From: Marinobacter sp. F4218
Lineage (GTDB): Bacteria; Pseudomonadota; Gammaproteobacteria; Pseudomonadales; Oleiphilaceae
Length of the DNA stretch: 64,000 nt
Direction: 5' to 3'
Assembly (NCBI RefSeq): GCF_019443085.1
Contig: NZ_JAHZIL010000005.1
Coordinates: forward strand, 1 to 64,000
The notes under the pieces were generated by a model, which ran no database searches, had not been told where the DNA came from, and saw only the letters and a list, made by a program, of their open reading frames with translations. The first letter of the stretch is position 1. Each line of letters begins with the position of its first letter. Shown here piece after piece: positions 54,688 through 63,004 of this stretch. Position numbers and translations under genes: made by a program.

Positions 54688-55260
54688 GTGCAGGCCCAGG
54701 AACGGTCAGATGCGGACAGCCTCGCACTGGCCCGAACGTTTCGGTTCGGCGTCTCTGTGCTGGTCGTTGCAGCGCTGGTGTGGTACCTGCTCGGGGCACT
54801 CGAGCGGGAAACCCGAAAGGCCGAGGAGCAGGCCGCCAATATGGTGATGAACCAGCTGCGGGCTGCACTGGTCATCAAGGGGGCCGAGGTGATGCTGAGT
54901 CGGCATGGACGGTTGGAAGATCAGGAGGGGCTGAACCCCTTCGATCTGGTGAAGCATCGATGGTCGAACTATTCCGGGGCATGTCAGAAGCCTGCATCGG
55001 AGCCGGGAACCTGGTGTTTCTGGCGTGACGAATCCAGAGGAGCGACGGGTGGGTGGCTAATTTTCACCCCCAATCAGCCGATAACCCTGAACGGGCGGCG
55101 CGCACCGGTCGGGGAGCCTCTGGCCTGGTCGGTGACAACAGACTATGCAGACCGCAACGAAAATGGAGAGCGGGAGCATCAGGAACGATTGACTGGCCTC
55201 AAACTGGCGCCAGTGTCGTTAACAGGAGAAGCAGTGCGTGTGCAGGATGCGGGACACTGA
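54688..55260 (+). CDS. mshF: MSHA biogenesis protein MshF-like
   Basis: 190 residues starting at GTG 54688 directly after the mshG stop. One N-terminal transmembrane helix (about 19-37) is followed by a periplasmic domain with two Cys near CQKP and CFW. It has no pilin cleavage motif. The name rests mainly on its place between mshG and mshB; the sequence is poorly conserved. Confidence 0.65.
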   Translation: MQAQERSDADSLALARTFRFGVSVLVVAALVWYLLGALERETRKAEEQAANMVMNQLRAALVIKGAEVMLSRHGRLEDQEGLNPFDLVKHRWSNYSGACQKPASEPGTWCFWRDESRGATGGWLIFTPNQPITLNGRRAPVGEPLAWSVTTDYADRNENGEREHQERLTGLKLAPVSLTGEAVRVQDAGH

Positions 55261-55297
55261 CAGAGCGAACACAAAAAATCGGGAATGAGGCTGACCA

Positions 55298-55804
55298 ATG
55301 AGGCAGTACAGAAAAGTGAAGGAACAGCAAGGGTTTACCCTGATTGAACTGGTGGTGGTGATTGCCATTCTGGCCATCCTCGCCGCCTTTGCCCTGCCAC
55401 GATTCGCCCAGCTTTCCGAGCAGGCGCATCAATCCAGCATCCGGGCGACGGCGGGCGCCCTGGCGGCAGGCGTGGCCCTGACGAAAACCCAGTGGGTTTC
55501 GAATGGTTTGACTGTCGCGACGGCGAATGTACAGGGATTCGGCAACGACAACGTTGATGTGAGCGGCGATGGCTGGCCGACAGCCACCGACGACACAACG
55601 GATCCAGCCATGACGGTAGATCGCTGCCAACAGGTCTGGGTTGGCGTTCTGCAATCCAATGCGCCCACGATCACCGGCGGAACACCGGATTATGCCGTCT
55701 CTGCACCCAGCGGAGATTGCCTGTTCACCTATCAGCTGGATGGGCAGGGCAGCACGATCAGCTATGACGCCGATAACGGCGAAATCACAACAACGATCAA
55801 CTAA
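55298..55804 (+). CDS. mshB: MSHA pilin-like protein MshB
   Basis: 168 residues. A type IV prepilin with a 12-residue leader ending QQG, cleaved before F13; the mature protein begins FTLIELVVVIAILAILAAFA with Glu at position 5. A C-terminal Cys pair (DRCQQVW and GDCLFTY) suggests the usual disulfide loop. It could be a second major-type pilin or a minor one. Confidence 0.9.
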   Translation: MRQYRKVKEQQGFTLIELVVVIAILAILAAFALPRFAQLSEQAHQSSIRATAGALAAGVALTKTQWVSNGLTVATANVQGFGNDNVDVSGDGWPTATDDTTDPAMTVDRCQQVWVGVLQSNAPTITGGTPDYAVSAPSGDCLFTYQLDGQGSTISYDADNGEITTTIN

Positions 55805-55838
55805 CACACAAACTCAAGCGAGCAATTGGAGTACGACC

Positions 55839-56309
55839 ATGAATATGATGAATGCAGTAGCGGCAAGAAAAGAGCAGGGCTTCACCCTCATCGAGCTGGT
55901 GATGGTGATTGTGATTCTGGGCATCTTGGCAGCGTTTGCGTTGCCGCGGTTTGCGGATTTTGGGAATGATGCGAGAAGCGCAACCATCAACGGTGCCGCG
56001 GGTTCGGTCCGTTCCGCCGCGTCGATCGCGCACGCTCGTTGGATTGCGGATGGTAACTCTGCAAGTACTGTTTCCCTGGATGGTCAGTCGGTAGATATGG
56101 ACACCACTAATGGTTATCCAACTGCCACAACCGGTGGAATTGATACTGCAGCCCAGTTAAGCGCAGAATTTCAGGTCGGAACTGAAGCCTCGAATGCTGT
56201 GACTATCTCCCTGCTCGGTTCCGATGGCACTACGGTTGTTCCCAACTGCAACTTCAGCTATTCCGAGCTCACGGGTGTCGTTTCTTCAATAAACGATGCG
56301 TGCGAGTAA
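55839..56309 (+). CDS. mshA: MSHA major pilin MshA
   Basis: 156 residues from ATG 55839. The leader is 14 residues ending KEQG, and the mature start is FTLIELVMVIVILGILAAFA. The globular domain is Ser/Thr/Ala-rich with two Cys (VPNCNFSY and NDACE) likely closing a disulfide. It is named major pilin by position after mshB and by composition. The 91-base gap after it shows no terminator. Confidence 0.88.
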   Translation: MNMMNAVAARKEQGFTLIELVMVIVILGILAAFALPRFADFGNDARSATINGAAGSVRSAASIAHARWIADGNSASTVSLDGQSVDMDTTNGYPTATTGGIDTAAQLSAEFQVGTEASNAVTISLLGSDGTTVVPNCNFSYSELTGVVSSINDACE

Positions 56310-56400
56310 AGGTAGCCTGAAATTCTACTCCTACTAGCATGACAAAGGATTTCCCAGGGAAGGGAGTCCGCCCCGATTTCTGCACAGGATGTAAAGGTTT

Positions 56401-56853
56401 ATGTGCTGTGACTCGAAAAACATGGGATATACGCTTGTAGAGTTGGTCGTGGTAATTGTCTTGATTGGGATTATTTCAGCCGTGGGAGCAAGTTTGTTCT
56501 TGAGTCGCTCGGCCTTTTCCCCCCTGCTGGCCACCCAGCAACTCTCCGCTGCTACGCTGCTTGCCCAGCAGGCAGCGCTGGCGGGGAATTCTGCAGGCCG
56601 ACTGACGATTAATCAGACAGCAGAAGACTTCGTGTTTACCGTCGGTTCGGGCACGCCCAATGCCCGGACCTTCTCTCTTGATCGCGCCGGGACTACCTTG
56701 AGCGGCGCGTCACTTCCACTCACCCTGACCTTCAACATCAGGGGCGAAGTGGTTGGCGGCGGCAACACCAGCCTCACCTTCAACGGCGAAAGCGCTTACC
56801 AGACCTGCATCAGTTCCCTGGGTGCCGTCTATGCCGGGGGGTGCCAGCCGTGA
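56401..56853 (+). CDS. mshC: MSHA minor pilin MshC
   Basis: 150 residues. A prepilin-type N-terminus with a nine-residue leader ending NMG, then YTLVELVVVIVLIGIISAVG. Tyr instead of Phe at the mature +1 is unusual but tolerated; Glu5 is present. AAAGG lies just before ATG. A C-terminal Cys pair (TCISS and GGCQP) is seen. Confidence 0.83.
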   Translation: MCCDSKNMGYTLVELVVVIVLIGIISAVGASLFLSRSAFSPLLATQQLSAATLLAQQAALAGNSAGRLTINQTAEDFVFTVGSGTPNARTFSLDRAGTTLSGASLPLTLTFNIRGEVVGGGNTSLTFNGESAYQTCISSLGAVYAGGCQP

Positions 56854-57341
56854 GGCGGGAGATTCGGGGTGCCACTCTGGTGGAACTGGTCATCACGATT
56901 GTGATCATCAGCATCGCCATCGCGGGCGTAGTCGGTGCGTTTGCACTGATCTCCGGCCGCAGTGCCGATCCATTGAACGAAACCCGGGCCATTGCCCTGG
57001 CGCAGCTCTACGTCGATGAAATTCTGGCGAAAAAGTACGACGAACAAACGCCTCAAGGCGGTGTGCCCCGTTATGCCGGCGTCTGCAATGTAGGCGCTGA
57101 CGGTACGGAGACCCGAGCGTCGTTCGACGATGTCGACGATTATGATGGCGTCAGCGATACACCACCCGCCAGTGCGTTGGGTGGTATCACCGGCTATTCA
57201 GGCTTTTCGGTCGAGGTATCCATTACCTGTGCTGGCGGCGAGGTGGGCTTGCCCGCCTCGCAGGCAAAACGGATAGATGTGTTGGTATCTGCCCCGGATA
57301 ACAGACGTTTTGTGTTCTCGGCATACAGGGCCAATTTCTGA
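56850..57341 (+). CDS. mshD: MSHA minor pilin MshD
   Basis: 163 residues from GTG 56850, which overlaps the mshC stop (GTGA); GTG 56841 is an in-frame alternative but would bury the G-rich ribosome site. The seven-residue leader ends REIRG and the mature segment is ATLVELVITIVIISIAIAGV, with Ala at +1 and Glu at +5. It is a probable tip-complex pilin. Confidence 0.82.
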   Translation: MRREIRGATLVELVITIVIISIAIAGVVGAFALISGRSADPLNETRAIALAQLYVDEILAKKYDEQTPQGGVPRYAGVCNVGADGTETRASFDDVDDYDGVSDTPPASALGGITGYSGFSVEVSITCAGGEVGLPASQAKRIDVLVSAPDNRRFVFSAYRANF

Positions 57342-58126
57342 TGGGCAGCAATCGTGGGTTTACGCTCGTCGAACTGGTCATGGTGATCGTGCTCCTGGCC
57401 ATTGTTGCGACCATCTCGGTTCGTTTTGTTGCACTTTCAACCCAGGGGGCCGTCGATGTCAGCTCGCGACAGCTCCGGTCTTTCTCCGCCGTTATCATCA
57501 GCGAGCACCTGAGCCGGGCGCTTCGTGAAGCCCTGCCGGGATCCATCCGCGCGAACGGTGATGGCTCGTGCATCGAATGGATGCCGGTGGTTGCGGTCTC
57601 CAACTACCTGAATCTTCCCGGCAATGCGAATCCGGACTCCTTTGAAGCGGTCCCCCTGGCCGGTGGCGCCAGTGCCAGTGGCAGAGTCGTCGTTTACGGA
57701 TACGGTAGCAACCTGTATACGACCGGTAATCCCGGGCCCATCTCGCCCGAGGCAACGCTGCCCTCTGGTGCTTCCCCGGTGACCGTGGCCTTTAATGGTG
57801 GTGCCAACCACCGCTTCACTGCCAAGTCCCCGGAGCGGAAGTTCTTTGTGATTGAGGAGCCCCGCACGTTTTGTCAGCAGAGCAGTTTCCTGTTTCGCTA
57901 TCGTGGGTATGGAATCCAGAGTGCTGTGGCGTCGGCATTGCCGGCAACCATGCCGGGGCGCGAGGTGGTGGCCGGTAACCTGGTTCCCGGCTCCCTGAAC
58001 TTTGAAGTGGTCCCACCGACACTCCAGCGCAGTGGCGTTGTCAGTTTCCGTTTCCAGGTCCGAAGTCAGCAAACCGGCGAGATGACCAACGTCAGCCAGG
58101 AGGTTCAGGTTCGCAATGTCCCCTGA
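57341..58126 (+). CDS. mshO: MSHA minor pilin MshO
   Basis: 261 residues. The six-residue leader MGSNRG is followed by FTLVELVMVIVLLAIVATIS, with canonical F1 and E5. The large globular domain is consistent with a GspJ/PilW-like minor pilin. It overlaps mshD by one base and mshP by 11 bases. Confidence 0.85.
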   Translation: MGSNRGFTLVELVMVIVLLAIVATISVRFVALSTQGAVDVSSRQLRSFSAVIISEHLSRALREALPGSIRANGDGSCIEWMPVVAVSNYLNLPGNANPDSFEAVPLAGGASASGRVVVYGYGSNLYTTGNPGPISPEATLPSGASPVTVAFNGGANHRFTAKSPERKFFVIEEPRTFCQQSSFLFRYRGYGIQSAVASALPATMPGREVVAGNLVPGSLNFEVVPPTLQRSGVVSFRFQVRSQQTGEMTNVSQEVQVRNVP

Positions 58127-58529
58127 TTCGTGCCCAGGAAAACAAACCGGCGCCGGACTACCGGTGGCGTTATTTGTGATCACGGTGCTGGCCCTTCTGG
58201 TGGCTGTCATGGCGCAACTGCAGCAGGGCGGCGCGGAGGCTGTAAGCTTGCAGATCCAGTCTCAACGAGCGCTGTTTGCGGCGGAAAGTGGAGCCCAGGT
58301 CGGTGTCCGTGAAGCCTTGGAGGGGAGCGGCTGCAGTGCCGTTTCGTCGCCGAAAACGTTCACGGTTCCCGGGTTGTCGGGTTGTCGGGCCGTTATGGAT
58401 TGCGAATCGGTTTCTGCCGAGCTGACGGGTAAAAGCCCGGCTGAAGAGATTTTCACCCTGACCAGTACCGGCCAATGTGGAACGGGTATTGATCGGGCCG
58501 AGCGCGTGGTGGAGGTCAAAGTCCGATGA
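58116..58529 (+). CDS. mshP: MSHA minor pilin-like protein MshP (PilX-like)
   Basis: 137 residues. After a short leader comes GAGLPVALFVITVLALLVAV, a pilin-like helix without the usual Glu5, then QSQRALFAAESGAQVGVREA, the typical start of PilX-type proteins. Lack of Glu5 suggests a position at the fibre tip, as for GspK. Cys residues could form a disulfide (SGCSAV with SGCRAVMDC). Confidence 0.8.
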   Translation: MSPDSCPGKQTGAGLPVALFVITVLALLVAVMAQLQQGGAEAVSLQIQSQRALFAAESGAQVGVREALEGSGCSAVSSPKTFTVPGLSGCRAVMDCESVSAELTGKSPAEEIFTLTSTGQCGTGIDRAERVVEVKVR

Positions 58530-61516
58530 GATCGACAAAGGTTCGTAAGCGTCTTTTGACAGGGCGTTTCATAGCTCTAGCGACCACAGCGTTCCTTTTG
58601 GTCCTGCCACAATTTCTGCGAGCGGAGTGCTCACCTTACGCAGGTTTGGCAACGATCAATGAAGTATCTCAACAAGATGGATTCATTGAACTCAAGCTCC
58701 TTTCGTCGCGCGTTGACTCATCAATCTACGGTGGCTGGCAGCTGGAGTTTTGTGCGATGGGAGGTAACAACAAACCACTCAGCTGCAGTGGCCTGCAATC
58801 TGTTTCCGGAGCGTCTGGCAACACCTATCCGTGGTTGGTGATGGGGGCGGCCAATCTGGGTGGCGGGAGTATTAATCTTGCAGGAATGGATGTCCGGCTT
58901 TCGGATTCCAGTGGCAGAACCATTGATTACCTTCGTGTAGGGAGTTCAGTCGATGCTTCAGAGGATCCTACATGTTCGTCAGATCCCGATGACCTGCCCT
59001 TCGATACCCGTCTGAGTCTGGTGGGTGGCGATAGTGGTAAATTTGCCAGTCGCAGCCCTGATGGAAATGGTGAATGGTCTTTGAGTTCCGGTGCCTCAGA
59101 TGGCAAGGACTCCGAGGGTAATACTAACGATGAGGGTGTGTCCGGGCCTGCCATCAGTGTCGATAATGTTGAGGTTTTTCAAGGCGAAACCGCAGTCTTC
59201 ACCGTCACCCTCAGTGCGAATCAGGGTTCGGATTTATTGATCGACTTTGAGACCCGAGATCTTTCTGCCAAAGCTGGCACCGACTACTCCTCCGAGACCG
59301 GCACAATTCGGGTTTCAGCCGGGGATGATCAGGCCACCGTAAGTGTGCAAACGTTTGACTCTGGTAATTCCGATCAGACAGAATTTTTTGTCGTTCTGAG
59401 CAACCCGAGAACCTCCGCGGAAACACAGTTTGGGACATTCACCAGTCAGGCTGGTATTGCAACGATTCTTCCCTTGGCAAATCGCCTGGATCGCTTCGAG
59501 GTAAGTGCCCCATCTTCTGCCAGTGTCTGTATACCGGTGGAGGTGACAATCCGTGCTCTTGATCAACAAGGTGATGTCGTTACGGACTACGAGGGTCAGG
59601 TGTCCCTGCAGACAACCGCCGGAAGCGGTAACTGGTCTGCAGCAGCGTCAGATGTGCCGACCGGGTCCTTGGCGCCGAGCCCGGACACCGATAATGATGG
59701 AACTGTGAGCTACCAGTTCGCCGGCGCCGATAACGGTACCGTATCGCTTGCCCTGGCTAATGCCACGGCGGACCAACTCAGGGTTGTTGTTACTGGCGTT
59801 GCCAATGGGCAGCAAGGCCGCTCGGCGCCGATCCAGTTTCTTGAAAATGTCTTGGTGATCGAAAGTGCCGATGCCAACGGTCTGGATCTCGTGGCGGAGC
59901 GTGACCACTTGTTTGTGGCGCGGGCGATCCGACGGGATCCTGCGAATGGTGAGTGTGGGCTGATACCGGATTATGACGGACAGGTGGACGTGAAGGCCTG
60001 GCTTTCACGAAGTGGCGACGATCCGGGCGGCGCTGCGCCGCTTGTGGACACTGGTGCTTCGGCGGCCACGCCGGGAACCGCTGCGCCTTCGTCGGACAAC
60101 CTGACGCTCGATTTTAATAGCGGTCTCGCTGCGTTCTCATTGATCACCAGCGATGTCGGGCAATACCGACTGAACCTGTTGGACGACACCTCAGGGATTG
60201 TCGTCGATGCCGACGGCAATCCGCTCACTGTCTCGGGGCAGAGCTCCCTTTGGACTGTCAGGCCGGACCGGTTTGATCTCTTGGTAACGGACAATCCATC
60301 GGCCGCCGATGCAAATGGTCCCGTATTCAGGTCGGCTGGGCAGACATTTGAGTTGGTCCTGTCCGCCGTCGGTGCCGAAGGCAGCGTTTTACCGAGCTAC
60401 GGCCAGGAAGGCAGTCCCCAGGGTGTGACCCTGAGCCACAGCCTTTTGCGGCCCGCCGGTGGCGAAGCGGGAATCCTGTCGGGAACGTTGGATGTAACGG
60501 GCACCTCCTTCAGCAATGGCGAGGCGACTGCGAGTAACCTGGGCTGGAACGAAGTGGGAATTCTGGAATTGGTCGCCGATAACCCCAGCTACCTTGGCGT
60601 AGCGCCTGCGATCACAGGGCAGTCTGGGGCGGTGGGGCGCTTCGTCCCTAATCGATTTGAAGTCGTGGTCTCATCCGGCGAGCTCGCGCCTTTCTGTAGC
60701 GCCGGTTCGGCCTTTGTCTATTCCGGTCAGCCGATGTCCTGGGCCGTTGTACCGGAGCTGAGCATTTTCGCGATGGGGCCAGGAACCTATGTCACAAGTA
60801 ATTATACGGAGGGCGGTTTCCGGAAACTGGCCGCTGGCGATGTCGCCCGGAGCGAGCCGGTAACGGACAACGTTCAGACCTACCTGTCGGGCCCTGCCTA
60901 CCCCGTTACCTCAAACCTGCAGGCCGGCCTGTTGTCCGTTGCCGCCCCGGGGAAGCTGACCTATTCGTTTTCAACCACTGATTCCTTTACCTATGAAAAG
61001 GCCGTCGACGCCCGGGTGCCGGCCTTCTCTCCGAATATGACCATAACCGTCGATGCCATTCGGGATTCCGATGGCGTGATGGCGCCGGCGGCACCGTTAT
61101 CCGTAACGCCATTTTCCCCCCTGGAGATCCGGTACGGGCGCTGGGAGCTAGAAAACGTCTACGGTCCCGAAAACGTGAGCGAGTTGTTCATGCCCTTCCG
61201 GGCTGAGGTATGGAACGGGAGTCGCTTCGTCGAGCACGCGGCGGATGGCTGTTCGTCCTGGGCCACGACTCCCATCGCCGATCCTGAACTTCACCATGCC
61301 CTGGTGGCGGGAGCAGGCAGCCTGACGACGGGCAGTGGCGGGCCGCTCAGGCTTGAGCCGAAAGGTACGCAGGGAACCGATACCCTGGTTTGGGATGTGC
61401 CCGTCTGGTTTGAGTCCGATCAGGATGGGGATGGTTCACTGGACGATCCAGCCGGGCTCGCTACGTTCGGCGTGTATCGCGGCCACGACCGGGTTATATA
61501 CTGGCAGGAACGTTGA
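58526..61516 (+). CDS. mshQ: MSHA tip-associated protein MshQ with lamin-tail-like and Calx-beta-like modules
   Basis: 996 residues, overlapping mshP by ATGA. A signal peptide (about 1-33) is followed by a lamin-tail-like region (about 40-190, INEVSQQDGFIELKLL and GMDVRLSDSSGRTIDYLR). Next is a Calx-beta-like module (about 210-315, VFTVTL, AGTDYSSETGTIRVSAG and FFVVLSN). The long C-terminal part (about 330-996) matches the DUF6701/MshQ type, beginning with an invasin-like stretch (IRALDQQGDVVTDYEGQV). It is probably a large exported adhesin displayed by the pilus. Base composition of the first kilobase looks somewhat more AT-rich than the rest. Confidence 0.82.
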   Translation: MRSTKVRKRLLTGRFIALATTAFLLVLPQFLRAECSPYAGLATINEVSQQDGFIELKLLSSRVDSSIYGGWQLEFCAMGGNNKPLSCSGLQSVSGASGNTYPWLVMGAANLGGGSINLAGMDVRLSDSSGRTIDYLRVGSSVDASEDPTCSSDPDDLPFDTRLSLVGGDSGKFASRSPDGNGEWSLSSGASDGKDSEGNTNDEGVSGPAISVDNVEVFQGETAVFTVTLSANQGSDLLIDFETRDLSAKAGTDYSSETGTIRVSAGDDQATVSVQTFDSGNSDQTEFFVVLSNPRTSAETQFGTFTSQAGIATILPLANRLDRFEVSAPSSASVCIPVEVTIRALDQQGDVVTDYEGQVSLQTTAGSGNWSAAASDVPTGSLAPSPDTDNDGTVSYQFAGADNGTVSLALANATADQLRVVVTGVANGQQGRSAPIQFLENVLVIESADANGLDLVAERDHLFVARAIRRDPANGECGLIPDYDGQVDVKAWLSRSGDDPGGAAPLVDTGASAATPGTAAPSSDNLTLDFNSGLAAFSLITSDVGQYRLNLLDDTSGIVVDADGNPLTVSGQSSLWTVRPDRFDLLVTDNPSAADANGPVFRSAGQTFELVLSAVGAEGSVLPSYGQEGSPQGVTLSHSLLRPAGGEAGILSGTLDVTGTSFSNGEATASNLGWNEVGILELVADNPSYLGVAPAITGQSGAVGRFVPNRFEVVVSSGELAPFCSAGSAFVYSGQPMSWAVVPELSIFAMGPGTYVTSNYTEGGFRKLAAGDVARSEPVTDNVQTYLSGPAYPVTSNLQAGLLSVAAPGKLTYSFSTTDSFTYEKAVDARVPAFSPNMTITVDAIRDSDGVMAPAAPLSVTPFSPLEIRYGRWELENVYGPENVSELFMPFRAEVWNGSRFVEHAADGCSSWATTPIADPELHHALVAGAGSLTTGSGGPLRLEPKGTQGTDTLVWDVPVWFESDQDGDGSLDDPAGLATFGVYRGHDRVIYWQER

Positions 61517-61526
61517 TCGGGGCAAT

Positions 61527-61557
61527 AAAAAAGGGACAGATCTTGCGACCTGCCCCT
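61527..61557 (-). terminator. Terminator of ntrBC
   Basis: On the minus strand AGGGGCAG pairs with CTGTCCCT (one mismatch) around a 10-base loop, followed by TTTTTT. On the plus strand no T run follows, so it does not serve mshQ well, and no separate mshQ terminator is seen. Confidence 0.7.
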
Positions 61558-61576
61558 GAAAAAAGAGCCTGGCGGC

Positions 61577-63004
61577 TCAATCGTCATCATTTTCCGGATG
61601 GTCCAGTCCCAGTTCATTGATTTTGCGGGTCAGGGTGTTGCGTCCCCAACCCAGCAAAACGGACGCATCTCGACGGCGGCCGCCGGTGTGTTTCAACGCC
61701 GTTTCTATCATGATCTTTTCAAACTCGGGTACGGCGTTGTCCAGAATGCCTTTCTTTCCCCGTTTGAGTTCCTGTTCTGCCCAGTTGCGCAGGCCTTCCT
61801 GCCAGGTGGTGCCAATGGTGGGCGTCTCGGCCTGATGCAGAAGCTCTGGCGGCAGGTCGTCGATATGGATCTCACGACCGCTGGCCATGACCGTGAGCCA
61901 CCGGCAGGTGTTCTCCAGCTGGCGGACGTTGCCGGGCCAGGGCAGGGTGGTGAGGTATTCCTCGGCATCAGGCCGGAGAATTTTTGACTCAACCGCCAGT
62001 TCCTTGGCTGCTCGCTTCAGGAAGTGCTGCATCAACCGAGGAATATCTTCCCGGCGTTCGGCGAGCTTTGGCAAATGTACCCGGATGACGTTCAGGCGGT
62101 GAAAGAGATCCTCCCGGAAGGAGCCGGCCTGAACCAGTTTTTCCAGATCCTGGTGGGTGGCAGCGATGATGCGCACATCCACCTTGATGGGGGTGGTGCC
62201 ACCAACCCGGTAGAACTCGCCATCGGCCAGTACCCTCAGCAGGCGTGTCTGGGTGTCTGCGGGCATGTCGCCGATCTCGTCCAGGAAGAGCGTGCCGCCG
62301 TTGGATTGCTCAAACCGGCCCTGCCGGGCAGCTCCCGCGCCGGTAAACGCGCCTTTCTCATGTCCGAACAGTTCGGACTCAATCAGGTCCTTGGGGATCG
62401 CCGCCATGTTCAGGGCGATGAACGGGTGCTTGGCTCGTGGACTGTGATTATGCAGAGCCTGGGCTACGAGTTCTTTGCCTGTGCCACTTTCGCCATTGAT
62501 CAGGACCGTGATGTTGGAGTGGGATAAGCGACCGATTGCCCGAAACACTTCCTGCATGGCGGGGGCTTCGCCAATGATCTCGGCGTTGCGCTGAGTGCTT
62601 TCTGCCTGAGGCTCTGCGCTGGCTTTCTTTTCGTGGCTGTGCGCAACGGCCCGCTTAACCAGGGCAACGGCGTCATCCACGTCGAAGGGTTTGGGCAGGT
62701 ACTCAAAGGCGCCGGTCTGGTAGCTGGTCACTGCACTTTCGAGGTCCGAGTGCGCAGTCATGATGATGACCGGCACGTCAGGGTGGACCTCGACGATCTG
62801 CGAAAGCAGAGTAATGCCGTCGACCCCGGGCATTCGAATATCGCTGATGATGGCGTCTGGTTGTTCGTGTTCGAGGCGCATCATGATGCTCTCGCCACTT
62901 TCGAAAACGCGGGGCTGCATACCGGCCTGGTTAAGGGCGCGCTCCAGCACCCAGCGAATACTGCGATCGTCGTCTATGATCCAGACGTTTGCCGGTTGGC
63001 TCAT
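61577..63004 (-). CDS. ntrC: Nitrogen regulation response regulator NtrC
   Basis: 475 residues; a sigma-54 activator also called GlnG. The receiver domain has phospho-acceptor D55 in ISDIRMPG, T83 and K105. The AAA+ domain has Walker A GESGTGKE (171-178), the sigma-54 contact loop GAFTGA (218-223) and Walker B GTLFLDE. The Fis-type helix-turn-helix is at the end (GRRRDASVLLGWGRNTLTRK). It activates nitrogen assimilation genes. Its ATG overlaps the ntrB stop. Confidence 0.96.
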   Translation of the reverse strand: MSQPANVWIIDDDRSIRWVLERALNQAGMQPRVFESGESIMMRLEHEQPDAIISDIRMPGVDGITLLSQIVEVHPDVPVIIMTAHSDLESAVTSYQTGAFEYLPKPFDVDDAVALVKRAVAHSHEKKASAEPQAESTQRNAEIIGEAPAMQEVFRAIGRLSHSNITVLINGESGTGKELVAQALHNHSPRAKHPFIALNMAAIPKDLIESELFGHEKGAFTGAGAARQGRFEQSNGGTLFLDEIGDMPADTQTRLLRVLADGEFYRVGGTTPIKVDVRIIAATHQDLEKLVQAGSFREDLFHRLNVIRVHLPKLAERREDIPRLMQHFLKRAAKELAVESKILRPDAEEYLTTLPWPGNVRQLENTCRWLTVMASGREIHIDDLPPELLHQAETPTIGTTWQEGLRNWAEQELKRGKKGILDNAVPEFEKIMIETALKHTGGRRRDASVLLGWGRNTLTRKINELGLDHPENDDD

